From positions 34,792,201 to 34,856,200 of the forward strand of contig OX463810.1 of the NCBI GenBank assembly GCA_949825045.1: 64,000 nt of DNA, given 5' to 3'. The notes beneath the pieces were generated by a model. The model did no database searches, was not told where the DNA came from, and saw nothing but the letters and a program-made list of their open reading frames with translations. Position numbers and translations under genes: made by a program. Each line of letters opens with the position of its first letter. The stretch's first letter is position 1. The stretch is from Argyresthia goedartella. Its lineage: Eukaryota; Arthropoda; Insecta; Lepidoptera; Argyresthiidae. Shown piece after piece: positions 32,199 to 41,773 of the stretch.

Positions 32199-34004
32199 AT
32201 GTCGTTATCTGAAATCCAGAAGGGTGTTTCTAAGGAACTCAGATGGTTTTCCTCCGCACACGGTCTGATAGACCGTTTAGATAGGCATGATGTGGTATTG
32301 GAGCGGTCTATGGACGTTAAGGAACGTTACAATAGGGTGCTCGAATTGTCCGCGCAGGCGGAATCAGTTGATGGTTGCGCACCTGACAGGCTGTCACGGT
32401 TGATAGGGGATGTCGACCAATGTATGGAGATGGCAGCTGCTATCACGCAGAAGGCTGCGGACATACGTAGACAGCGCGAGTCCAGCCATGGTGGTGACAT
32501 TGAAGCACCTCTGCCGCTTCAGGGATCGGGGTCCAGGTTACCTGCCATAACTATGCCTACTTTTGACGGCGTGTCCGGTGAATGGATGAGCTTCATCAAT
32601 CTGTTCGACAGTTTGGTGCACATGGGATCGGACATTACCAAGTCTGTCAAGATGGCTCAGCTGGTGGCAGCATTGAGGGGTGAGCCTAGGGAGCTGGTCG
32701 CTCATTTGACAGTTACGGAGGGTAACTATGAAACGGCCAGACAATTGTTGGTCAGACGTTACCATAACAAACGGAGGTTGGCCGATGCCCAACTGAACCG
32801 TTTGTTTAGTATCCCGGTTGTGAGCAAGGTCGGGGCCATACAGACGGAGGTTTTGAACCCATTGTTGTCCGTCACCAAGGCTCTAGAGAATCTTGGACTT
32901 CCGGTTGGTGAATGGTCGTACCTACTGTTGTACATTGTACTTTCCCGCCTACCCGCTAACGTGCAGACTCGTTTCGAACAGTCTCACGGGAGGTCGGCCG
33001 AGGACCTGCCCGCCTTCTCCGACTTGGTCGGATTCTTGGAAGAGGAGGCTCGACGGGCAGAGAATTTGGGGTTGACGGTCACCCATCCTTCGGAGCCACA
33101 GAGAGCTGCCGGGAGCGCTGTGAGTAGGGGCCCTCCGACGAGGAAGGACCGCACCAACCGGCAGTCGTATGGGACTGTGAGTGAATTGACCCCACATGGT
33201 GAGACCTGCCCATGTTGTAGGCAGATTGGCCATGCTGTGGCCAATTGCAATAAGTTCGGGGAACTTAGGGTTCAGGGACGGCGCCGGATGGCCAAGCAGC
33301 GGAGCTGGTGTTTCCTGTGCCTCGGGCCACACATGGCTAGGGACTGCACGCGCACAAAAATGTGCGGATATTGTGGTGGGGCCCACAACAATCTGTTGTG
33401 CATGAACCGGTCCGGCCAACAGCCTCCACAGGGCCGTATCCAGGGTGACACGGCATGGGGCCCTGAGAATTCGTTTGCGACTCGGAGCGCAACTCAGGGG
33501 CCAACGTCCCCACGTCCACAGGGCCGTACCCAGGGTGACACGGCATGGGGCCCTGAGAATTCGTTTGCGACTCGGAGCGCAACTCAGGGGCCAACGTCCC
33601 CACGTGCACAGGGCAGTACCAGGGTGCAGGGCTGCACTCAGGACCATTACATGGGGGGCCCTGAGTGTTCGGTTGCGACTCAGCATCCGACCCAGCGGGA
33701 GATTGGGTGTGTTGAGCAGGCCGTAACGGGCGGGTGGCATGGGACACCTTCGAGCTATGCGGGTGCGGTTCGGACGCCGCCTCAGTTGTCGCCCCGCTCG
33801 TCGCCTCATCCTCGTCGGTCACATGTGATGTCCCCCCCGCTCATGGAGCGGCCACGGTTGAATTCACGCCCACCCCCCTTTACGGGGAATCGTAGGTTGG
33901 GAATGGAACCGGCGCGTGGGCCATTTGTACAATGGGACCCTCTGGCGTATAGCTGCACACCTGATCGGTTACAGGCACAGTGGGGCCCCGGGGGTCCTCG
34001 CTAG
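32199..34004 (+). CDS. BEL copy A Gag (601 aa)
   Basis: It starts at the ATG following a leader of about 530 bp. The N-terminal part is helical with MSLSEIQKGVSKELRW. A DUF1759-type region around residues 110-220 (LPAITMPTFDGVSGEWMSF, KMAQLVAALRGEP) is typical of BEL/Pao. Three CCHC knuckles follow around residues 335-410. After them comes a Pro/Gly/Gln-rich tail in which a 30-residue unit (GDTAWGPENSFATRSATQGP core) occurs twice in tandem (33427-33606). The frame ends with TAG at 34002-34004. Pol lies in the same frame immediately after, with no ATG near its start, so pol is likely made by stop readthrough. Confidence 0.92.
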   Translation: MSLSEIQKGVSKELRWFSSAHGLIDRLDRHDVVLERSMDVKERYNRVLELSAQAESVDGCAPDRLSRLIGDVDQCMEMAAAITQKAADIRRQRESSHGGDIEAPLPLQGSGSRLPAITMPTFDGVSGEWMSFINLFDSLVHMGSDITKSVKMAQLVAALRGEPRELVAHLTVTEGNYETARQLLVRRYHNKRRLADAQLNRLFSIPVVSKVGAIQTEVLNPLLSVTKALENLGLPVGEWSYLLLYIVLSRLPANVQTRFEQSHGRSAEDLPAFSDLVGFLEEEARRAENLGLTVTHPSEPQRAAGSAVSRGPPTRKDRTNRQSYGTVSELTPHGETCPCCRQIGHAVANCNKFGELRVQGRRRMAKQRSWCFLCLGPHMARDCTRTKMCGYCGGAHNNLLCMNRSGQQPPQGRIQGDTAWGPENSFATRSATQGPTSPRPQGRTQGDTAWGPENSFATRSATQGPTSPRAQGSTRVQGCTQDHYMGGPECSVATQHPTQREIGCVEQAVTGGWHGTPSSYAGAVRTPPQLSPRSSPHPRRSHVMSPPLMERPRLNSRPPPFTGNRRLGMEPARGPFVQWDPLAYSCTPDRLQAQWGPGGPR

Positions 34005-36557
34005 GAATTTGCGGCCCAACCATTGGTTGCCCCCCAACCGGAGACGGTGGTGTTACCGATCGCCTCTGTGCTTGTTTGGGATTTGGCGGGCAACCCAACA
34101 TACGTTCGCGCCCTATTAGATTCTGGAGCTCAGGGCTGCATTGTATCGAATGATTTAGCAAAATGGTTGGGCCTCAAGGTAAATAGGTATAATAAATCAA
34201 TACGGGGCGTGGGGAATGTTACGGTTACGAATGTAGTTGGTCAATCGGTGATCACGTTCTCCCCACGTTATGACATTTTGACAAAAACATCCGTGCAAGC
34301 TTTAGTAATGACGCATGTCATGGGCAGACACCCCTTGGTGAAGTTGAATCCGGCCGTTCGATTCCTGACATCAGGACTCAAGTTGGCGGATCCTGATTTT
34401 GACACTCCAGCCCCGGTCGACCTGCTACTGGGAGCAGACGTTCTGGGTAGGTTTCTGTTGTCGGATCAGCGAGTTCTTCAGCCGGAAGGGTTGATTGCTG
34501 TGGATACTAAGTTTGGTCACGTGATCATGGGTCCGGCATTGCCAATGGTTAGGCCTGCCGAGTCAGATGGCATACTTATTGGCTCAGCGTTGTCAGACGT
34601 TATCCAACGTTTCTGGGAGATAGAGGAACCTCCCACCGTTCGTCGAGTCGACGCAGACGAAGAAGAGTGCGAGTTGTTTTACCAGAATAGTACTGTTCGC
34701 CTTCGTTCTGGTCGTTTTGTAACTCGACTGCCTTTCAGGGCCGATCGACCGCCACTAGGAGAATCTAGGAAGATGGCTGAGACGAGATTGATGTCGATGG
34801 AGCGTAGGATGACAAGGGACGCCGTATTTAAACAAAAATATGTTGATTTCATGAGGGAGTATGAGTCGTTAGGACACATGTCGGTATCGGGTGTGGACTG
34901 GAGATCTGAGGATCATTGTTTCCTTCCACACCATGCCGTCCTACGAACCCCTACCGGCAAGATTCGAGTTGTTTTTGATGGGTCAGCACCTACCTCGAAC
35001 GGGATGTCCCTGAATCAGTGTCTACATTCGGGACCCAAGTTGAGTCGTGATATTTCGGATATTCTCACGAGCTTTCGGAGGCACCAGATTGTATTTGTCG
35101 CAGACATTCGGATGATGTTTAGGCAAACGGTAATTCATCCGGCTGACAGAAGGTATCAGTTGATACTTTGGCGTGAGTCCACGGCCGAGCCAGTCAAGGT
35201 CTATGAGTTAAACACGAACACGTATGGGTTACGGTCTAGCCCGTATTTGGCGATGCGTACCCTGCGGGAGTTGGCGTCGCGTGACCGTGTGAGCTATCCT
35301 AGAGCCGCCGCTATCCTGGAGCAAGATTTGTACGTCGATGACGTCTGCACAGGGGCAGCCAGTGTAGAGGAAGCTCTGGACCGACGTGACGAGCTCATTC
35401 AATTGCTGGAACGAGGCGGCTATGAACTACGCAAGTGGATGTCCAACTCCCCTGAGTTGATGGCTGGTCTCCCAGATGAGTTTCAACAAGACCCGCACGT
35501 TTTTGAGAATCCTGACAACCCTAACATGTTGTCAGTGCTTGGAATTCAGTACCGGCCCGTCCATGATGAGTTTACCTATCGGGTGGTTTTAGAAACACCG
35601 AAGGCCTGGACGAAGCGGTCAGTACTGTCAACGATTGCGAGAACGTTCGACCCGAATGGATGGATTTCTCCAGTCACCTTTGCTCTCAAATGTTTTATGC
35701 AAAGGCTATGGGCGGCTCAGTTGACCTGGGACACCCACCTCTCAGGTGATTTTTTGACTGATTGGACGCGAATGTTCACCTCGCTATCGGACATAAATAA
35801 TGTATCGCTGCCGAGGAAATTGGTCCCTGCTGGGGATTACAGGGCAACCCTTCACGGGTTTTGTGATGCCTCTGAACGAGGGTTTGCGGCAGCAGTTTAT
35901 TTTCGAACCGTCACCTCCACCGGGGAGGTCGACGTGCGTTTGGTTTTGGCAAAAAGCAAGGTAGCGCCTATTCGGACAAGGATGACGATTCCAAAACTGG
36001 AACTGTCCGGGGCTGCTCTTTTGACCAAACTTTTGAATCACACTCTAACAGTGTTGCGTGGGTCAGTGGTTTTGGAGGATACGGTGTACGCGTGGACGGA
36101 CAGCCAGATTGTTTTGTGCTGGCTGAAGGCTTCGGTCCATAACTTAGAGGTTTTTGTTGCGAACCGTGTCTCCCAAATTGTGTCGTCTGAGGTCCCACTG
36201 ACCTGGAGACATGTACCAGGAGAATTGAACCCGTCTGATTGTGCATCCAGGGGATGTCGGGCTCCTGAACTTGTTAGACACCATTTGTGGTGGGGACCAC
36301 CCTGGCTTGCCAAGAGAGAATCGGACTGGCCCCACAGCCATGTAGTAGTATCTTCGGATCATGGCCCCAGAGCGGCCGTGCATGTTACCCAGAAGGCTGA
36401 GGACCCTGACGCCGGGTTTCTGCTGGACCGGTATTGCTCACTTGACAAGTTGATAAACGTGTCCACTTGGATTAGGAGATTCGCTCGAAATTGTCGTACT
36501 CCTCGCGATCAGCGAACGTTGAACCCTATTCTGAAGAGCGAAACGAGTCGCTATTGA
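34005..36557 (+). CDS. BEL copy A Pol: protease, reverse transcriptase, RNase H
   Basis: The frame is in phase with gag after the TAG. The protease carries LLDSGAQGCIVSND (about 34105). The reverse transcriptase has VVFDGSAPTSNG, the first catalytic Asp in FVADIRMMFRQ, and the YVDD box in EQDLYVDDVCTG (about 35320-35360). RNase H shows HGFCDASERGFAAAVY and YAWTDSQIVLCWL. These enzymes make and process the cDNA. The frame ends in TGA at 36555-36557, about 40 codons after RNase H, where family members continue into integrase. The continuation lies in the -1 frame, so this copy has either an indel or a programmed shift. Confidence 0.92.
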   Translation, partial: EFAAQPLVAPQPETVVLPIASVLVWDLAGNPTYVRALLDSGAQGCIVSNDLAKWLGLKVNRYNKSIRGVGNVTVTNVVGQSVITFSPRYDILTKTSVQALVMTHVMGRHPLVKLNPAVRFLTSGLKLADPDFDTPAPVDLLLGADVLGRFLLSDQRVLQPEGLIAVDTKFGHVIMGPALPMVRPAESDGILIGSALSDVIQRFWEIEEPPTVRRVDADEEECELFYQNSTVRLRSGRFVTRLPFRADRPPLGESRKMAETRLMSMERRMTRDAVFKQKYVDFMREYESLGHMSVSGVDWRSEDHCFLPHHAVLRTPTGKIRVVFDGSAPTSNGMSLNQCLHSGPKLSRDISDILTSFRRHQIVFVADIRMMFRQTVIHPADRRYQLILWRESTAEPVKVYELNTNTYGLRSSPYLAMRTLRELASRDRVSYPRAAAILEQDLYVDDVCTGAASVEEALDRRDELIQLLERGGYELRKWMSNSPELMAGLPDEFQQDPHVFENPDNPNMLSVLGIQYRPVHDEFTYRVVLETPKAWTKRSVLSTIARTFDPNGWISPVTFALKCFMQRLWAAQLTWDTHLSGDFLTDWTRMFTSLSDINNVSLPRKLVPAGDYRATLHGFCDASERGFAAAVYFRTVTSTGEVDVRLVLAKSKVAPIRTRMTIPKLELSGAALLTKLLNHTLTVLRGSVVLEDTVYAWTDSQIVLCWLKASVHNLEVFVANRVSQIVSSEVPLTWRHVPGELNPSDCASRGCRAPELVRHHLWWGPPWLAKRESDWPHSHVVVSSDHGPRAAVHVTQKAEDPDAGFLLDRYCSLDKLINVSTWIRRFARNCRTPRDQRTLNPILKSETSRY

Positions 36558-37888
36558 ATTTGGTCCGGTTGGTACAGTCCTCGAAGTTTGGGGCAGAATT
36601 GGAGATTATACGAAGTGGACGTTCGAAATTGAAGGGAGCCGTCGCGCGTCTCAACCCCTTTGTTGATTCGACCGGGTTACTTCGGGTAGGAGGAAGATTG
36701 CGCAATGCGAATCTGTCGTATTCGGCTCGTCACCCACTTCTGCTCCCCAAGGGGGGACAGTTAGTTGAATTGCTGGTGACTGATCGTCATATTAAAAACG
36801 CGCATGCCGGCTGTAACGCGTTGTTGGCCACGCTCCAGCGGGAGTTTTGGATCTTATCTGCCCGCCGTGTCATACGGAACATCGTGTTTCGGTGCATGCC
36901 TTGTTATCGACTTAAGGCTGCCACGATGCAACCTCTCATGGGGGACTTGCCCCCTGATCGTGTGAATGAGGTCAGACCGTTTTCAGGTGTTGGTACGGAT
37001 TTTGCAGGACCGTTTATGGTGAAGAGTTCACGATTGCGTACCGCTAGGCAATACAAGGCGTACCTATGTGTGTTTGTTTGTTTATCCACCAAGGCGGTAC
37101 ATCTCGAGCTCGTTGCTGATCTCTCGACAGAGGCTTTCATTGCTTGTTTGGATAGGTTTGTTTCTCGAAGGGGACTTCCAACTTTGATCCGCTCTGATAA
37201 CGGCACTAACTACGTCGGTGCGGAACGATACTTACGAGAGATAGTCAACTTTTTGAATGTAAATAAAGTGGATATTGGAACGGCCCTCTCCCGTCGGGGT
37301 ATACAGTGGACCTTCAGCCCACCGAGTTGCCCCCACTGGGGTGGGATTTTTGAGGCCGTAGTTAAGTCAGCTAAGACGCACTTGGGGCGTATAGTAGGTC
37401 AGACCGCGCTGACTTTTGAGGAGCTCGCGACATTGTTTTGTAAGATCGAGGCCGTTCTCAATTCGCGACCGTTGTGTCCGCTCAGCTCGGATCCAAATGA
37501 CCTGGAGGCTCTGACCCCAGGCCATTTCTTGATAGGACAGCCACTTAACGCGTTGCCCGAGCACCCCTTCGAGGGAGTGAAATTGTATCGGTTGTCAAGG
37601 TATCAGATGTTGCAGCAGTTTACTCAGAATTTCTGGAAGCGTTGGTTGCTCGAGTATCTGCATATCTTACAACAGCGCCTTAAGTGGACTGACAAAACTA
37701 GCCCCCCTAGTGTTGGTGACCTCGTACTGGTTAAGGATGCTAACCTACCGCCACTACGTTGGCGCAGGGGGCGCATTGTTAACTTGTTCCCTGGCAAGGA
37801 CGGGACCCCCCGGTCTGCAGAGGTTCTAGTAGGAGGCTCGGTTCTAAAACGAGCGGTAGCAACGTTGTCTCGGCTGCCCGTAGATTAG
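36491..37888 (+). CDS. BEL copy A integrase (in -1 frame relative to RT)
   Basis: There is no ATG at the start; the frame opens at 36491 and overlaps the previous frame by 67 bp. The zinc-binding HHCC motif is visible as RHIKNAH and CMPC. The catalytic triad is the D in GVGTDFAGPF, the D in IRSDNGTNYVGA and the E in WGGIFEAVVKSAK. A C-terminal domain (GDLVLVKDANLPPLRWRRG, ending RLPVD) matches the DUF5641-type domain of BEL/Pao. The function is insertion of the element's cDNA into the host genome. The open frame from zinc finger to stop (TAG 37886-37888) is unbroken. Confidence 0.92.
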   Translation: MSYSSRSANVEPYSEERNESLLNLVRLVQSSKFGAELEIIRSGRSKLKGAVARLNPFVDSTGLLRVGGRLRNANLSYSARHPLLLPKGGQLVELLVTDRHIKNAHAGCNALLATLQREFWILSARRVIRNIVFRCMPCYRLKAATMQPLMGDLPPDRVNEVRPFSGVGTDFAGPFMVKSSRLRTARQYKAYLCVFVCLSTKAVHLELVADLSTEAFIACLDRFVSRRGLPTLIRSDNGTNYVGAERYLREIVNFLNVNKVDIGTALSRRGIQWTFSPPSCPHWGGIFEAVVKSAKTHLGRIVGQTALTFEELATLFCKIEAVLNSRPLCPLSSDPNDLEALTPGHFLIGQPLNALPEHPFEGVKLYRLSRYQMLQQFTQNFWKRWLLEYLHILQQRLKWTDKTSPPSVGDLVLVKDANLPPLRWRRGRIVNLFPGKDGTPRSAEVLVGGSVLKRAVATLSRLPVD

Positions 37889-37920
37889 GGGACAGGTGGG
37901 TGCCTGTCCGGGCGGGTGAT
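37889..37920 (+). other. BEL copy A polypurine tract region
   Basis: GGGGACAGGTGGGTG and then GGGCGGGTGAT precede the 3' LTR. Purine-rich sequence here is expected to prime plus-strand synthesis. The exact tract is not certain. Confidence 0.45.
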
Positions 37921-38464
37921 TGTTCGATTCCAAATCGATATTCGATCGATGGTTTCTGAACGGCCATTTTGAATTTGACGTTAGCTGCCAACCTGGCAGT
38001 TTTGACAACTGACAGACGAAAGCCCTCGCAATGTAAACGCGTTTTGGTTAGGGTATTGAAATTAAATCGCAGGCCATCTGGAATGTATTCGGGTTTCCCT
38101 CAGGATTGTCTATATAGCTGAGTGTGTTGTGGTTCCCCGAACCAGATAAAGTTCGCATTTACGTGGCCGATTGGTTTTTACCACGTAACATAACCTGTGT
38201 TGGAACACTGTGCTCATTGAAGCTGGCCCGCCAGTCATAGGAGGTTGGCTGAAGAACCTGTCTACCAAGAAGAGCCTAGGGTGCACCCGGGCCTTGCAGA
38301 GAGACAGGAGGTTGACGGGACCGAAGCACAGACCAGGTTAGATCGACCCCAATTACTTCAGCTCGGTGAATCGCCGACGTTCACACTTCTTGGCAACTGA
38401 TCGTTACGCTACCTCGTAGCTGATGGGCCCCTACGAGGTCATTAGGTGCTGAGAAGCCTGAACA
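37921..38464 (+). repeat. BEL copy A 3' LTR (544 bp)
   Basis: It is the same length as the 5' LTR, with a single difference noticed. Confidence 0.95.
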
Positions 38465-39814
38465 ATGGTCATATTGTATAAATATTCAGATAAGAAATGA
38501 GTTTTTACCAAGAAGTTTATCATTACGCTGGTCGTAACGTGTGGTTTTTGGACGCAGTAAAGAGGGTTTATGATACGTGTGTAGATAAATAGTTTTCTAA
38601 TACAACCTGTATATTTTCGACCGGATATTTATTGAAGACATTCCTTCTCTAAAACGGAATATTCACCTCACTATCAATATCAATTTAGGTCTCACTACGT
38701 CAAACAACTTTGTGTGATTACGAGAAGCAAGAACTAACGAACTTCTCCAAATTCTAATCAGGAGACCATTCTTATTAGATTTACGAAAGGCAGTTTTCCC
38801 CATATACTATTGCTATAGCAAGGCATTTTTATTAACAGTCATAATAAAGATCGAATGAAGAATGGACAGAATTACGACTGCAAATATTCCTCGATAACAT
38901 AACTATTCTGCCAAATGTCACTGTCTGCTCTAACATAAATAAATAAACGGTCAAGTGCGAGTTGGACTCGCCCACCAAGGGTTCCGTACATACTTATAAT
39001 AATACCTTGGACACTATTTACACACATTGATCTAGCCCCAAACTAGGATTCCCTGTATCTTGGGTACTAGACAACGATAATATACTTATATAGAGAAATA
39101 TTATACTTAGATAGATACCCAAGTAACAAAGAGTCATGTAATTTTAAATTATATCATTAAACAGCCGTTTATACGCTCTACAAGAAGCTGTATGTCACCT
39201 AACTATGATGTAATGGAATTTCTGTCACTTTTTAGCTCTATATGCTAATTAGTCATATTAACCAATCATATAATGCCGTATATTATAAATAATAACACAG
39301 CTTTAACACTGCGCTATAATAGCTTTCAATGCCAATGTTATATGACAACTTATCTTGTATAAATGTTGTCTTAAACTTGGTTATAAGCCTAAATAGTAAT
39401 ATTAGTTAAAAAAAGACACTTCTATAGTTTAGTGATGTAATAAATGCGGTCTCTACGTCTATAGATCAAGTTAGCGTTATAACAATTCTTCACATAACTT
39501 ATTGTTACTAATTGGTCACATAAAAGTGTCGCGGTAACTGTTATATCTCTGTTGTTGTATAACAGCTTTGTAAATCATTTTACATCACTAAGTAGCTTCC
39601 AGATTGCGGGCCTTGTTCACTTATAGTTCTAAATATGTGTTGTGTTATAAATGTATTAATTGCTGCTGTTATAGTGCTAAACTTTGACATTTTGGCAGCG
39701 AGTGCGATACTATATCTCTAATACGTATTATAACAGTTTCATTGGTACTTTTACACAGTCGATGTTTCTCAGAGTCACATCACAGTAAAATTATTACAAT
39801 TAATAGAGTTAATT

Positions 39815-40607
39815 ATGGATTACAATGATTGGAAACGTTTTAAAAGAAGTGGTAATTATCGGAGGAAAGTATTGAAACGATGCAATGAAAACGGTTTAGC
39901 TTCGACTATCAGTTTCAAAAACTCCGACATAAACAAAGCACGTACCTACGAAAGCAGTGAGGGTTCCGTAGGAGCTTCGATTTTTGTAGAACCCAATAAA
40001 CCAGAAAGCGATACATTTAGTTCTGAAGGGAGTTATTCCGATGACGAGGGCGCCGACAAATTGCAGGAATTCAGTGAGCAGTTGAAGGTTTGGGCAATTG
40101 AATACAATATTTCTCACCAAGCACTTAAAAAATTACTGCAAATAATAGACAAACCTCTTCCAAATATTCTGCCGAAAGACCCAAGAACTTTTCTCTGCAC
40201 GAGTCAGAATATAACTACAAAACCCGTTGGCTCTGGACATTATTGGCATAATGGTCTACAAGCATGCCTAATAGTATATTTACAAAGTCTTCCTGCTTTG
40301 CCTACTACAGTTTCACTGAACTTTAATATAGATGGTTTACCAGTCTATAAAAGCTCAAAACTACAACTATGGCCGATATTGTGTAACATTTTTGAGCTGT
40401 CGACGCTACCTCCAATTGTGGTTGGTATATATGCTGGTGATAGCAAACCTTCCGACTTGAACAGCTATCTCAGAATGTTTATTGACGATATGAGTTCTTT
40501 ATTAAGAACCAATCTGGAAATACAGCACATGGACGGTACAAAAACTGCAGTTCAGGTGAAAGTTCGAGCTGTTATTTGCGACTTCCCCGCCAGAGCCATG
40601 ATCAAAG
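39815..40607 (+). pseudogene. DNA transposon transposase, exon 1
   Basis: It starts ATG with MDYNDWKRFKRSGNYRRKV, a basic N-terminus, then an acidic Ser/Glu stretch. A conserved core follows with SGHYWHNGLQACLIVYL, FNIDGLPVYKSSKLQLWPIL and CDFPARAMIKG. IDG and D(F)PAR-type motifs may hold catalytic acids of a DDE enzyme, by analogy only. The donor is AAAG|GTTAGT at 40608, and the exon joins in frame to 41199 (phase 1). This exon itself is intact. The whole gene is broken downstream, hence the pseudogene label. Confidence 0.8.
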
Positions 40608-41198
40608 GTTAGTTGTAGATTACTATTATATTATACCTACAAAATTATAGACCAGAACTACTCTTATATTACCTCCTACTAGCGGCCGCTGCGACTTCGT
40701 TCGCATACAATAGATATAAACTTCATTCCTCTGTTTCACCCCCTTAGGGGTTGAATTCCCAAAAATCCATCCTTAGCGAACCATTGCAGCTATCTGCATG
40801 CCAATTTCAGCCTGATTAGTTCATTAGTTTGGGCTGTGCCTTGCTAGATTAGTAAATCAGTAACCTTGCGTTTTATATATTAAGACTACTTTTACTGTTC
40901 CAATTAACGCACTTCGTGACTTTTACCTTCTATTTACCTATTGCTATTGCCTTTCTGCTCTGCCTATGCCATATCAATGTACATATATGTATAATGTGAA
41001 AATGTGTCTACATAAGATTAAGAGCGATATCACACTTGGCGGATTCAAAGCGGAGTAGACACACAACGTCTCCGCTGCGCACCCGCGACGTTTACGCTGC
41101 GTGTCCACTCCGCTTTGAATACGCCAAGTGTGATATCGCTCTAAGCTGTCTATTTTACCAATAAACGAAAAATAAAAAAACGCCTTTCCTTTTTTCAG
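40608..41198 (+). other. transposase intron, carrying a foldback element
   Basis: GTTAGT...TTTTTTCAG boundaries. About 127 bp of it is the inverted repeat at 41018-41144. Confidence 0.7.
41018..41144. mobile_element. foldback (MITE-like) element inside the transposase intron
   Basis: The arms TTAAGAGCGATATCACACTT (41018-) and AAGTGTGATATCGCTCTAA (ending 41144) are nearly perfect over 44 bp, through ATTCAAAGCGGAGT. A loop of about 38 bp with GCTGCGCACCCGCGACG separates them. It is non-coding. Confidence 0.82.
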
Positions 41199-41773
41199 GA
41201 GTATGCAATTATAACGGAAAAGACGGCTGCATGAAATGCACAGTAAAGGGAGAATATTCGCATACCACTCACACTGTTGTGTTCCCAAAATTGGATTGTC
41301 CTAAACGAAATGACGCAGACTTTCGTGCAAAAAAGTACGGCGGACACCACAAAACAGACTCACCTCTACTTGAATTACCTATAGATATGGTTGAACAATT
41401 TATTGTTGCTGATTCACTTCACTCAACAGATTTAGGAATCATGAAACGATTACTTACCGGATGGAGGGATGGTAATTTCGGTAAAAAGGATACGAAATGG
41501 TGTGCTCGAGATATAAATATGATATCAACGTTTTTGTTACATTGCAAAATGCCCAAAGAAATACACAGAGCTGTTAGGGGAATAGATGTATTAGCACATT
41601 GGAAAGGATCTGAATTCAGAACTTTTTTATATTATTTGAGCATAATTATATTACAGAATATAATGAATGAACATTGCTACCATCATTTCCTGTGCTTCTT
41701 CTGTGCTATTACAATTTGTTCCAATGAAAAATATTTTATTTTTTTGGATCTAGCTGATGCTTTGTTAGTTTAA
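41199..41773 (+). pseudogene. DNA transposon transposase, exon 2 first part (ends at a nonsense codon)
   Basis: The acceptor is TTTTTTCAG|GA. A Cys-rich patch (GCMKCTVKG) precedes PIDMVEQFIVADSLHSTDLG, LTGWRDGNFG and HWKGSEFRTFLYYLS. This layout is shared with other insect transposases of this type as I know them. The frame ends at TAA (41771-41773) after LADALLV, where related proteins read on, so I regard it as a nonsense mutation. Confidence 0.75.

Larger units (their letters stand above)
31124..38464 (+). mobile_element. BEL/Pao LTR retrotransposon copy A, near full length
   Basis: The element is 7341 bp with TG...CA ends, 5 bp target duplication ATGGT (31119-31123 and 38465-38469), and two 544 bp LTRs. 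I saw one difference between the LTRs (GCCCGTCAG versus GCCCGCCAG). The internal region carries gag, protease, reverse transcriptase, RNase H and integrase in BEL/Pao order. Two breaks in the coding line are visible: an in-frame TAG between gag and pol, and a -1 frame change before integrase. It was inserted recently. Confidence 0.96.
30849..38589 (+). mobile_element. non-autonomous tyrosine-recombinase-family element (locus B), split by BEL copy A
   Basis: Left piece 30849-31123: hairpin TAGTAGTTTATGTGACTGAT...ACATACACTAG, left inverted repeat TTTATCTACACATATCATAA, then TTGTTTAGCTTGTTCAGTAG and GGGGCGGCACGC blocks. Right piece 38465-38589: ends TATGATACGTGTGTAGATAA. Excluding BEL it is about 395 bp. 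It is the same family as locus A but an independent insertion. Confidence 0.8.

Noticed and set aside
21074..38589. Segmental duplication or inversion explaining two BEL copies in similar flanks
   Set aside because: The two insertions have different positions in the host repeat, different target duplications (CATAT and ATGGT) and different orientations, so they are separate insertions.
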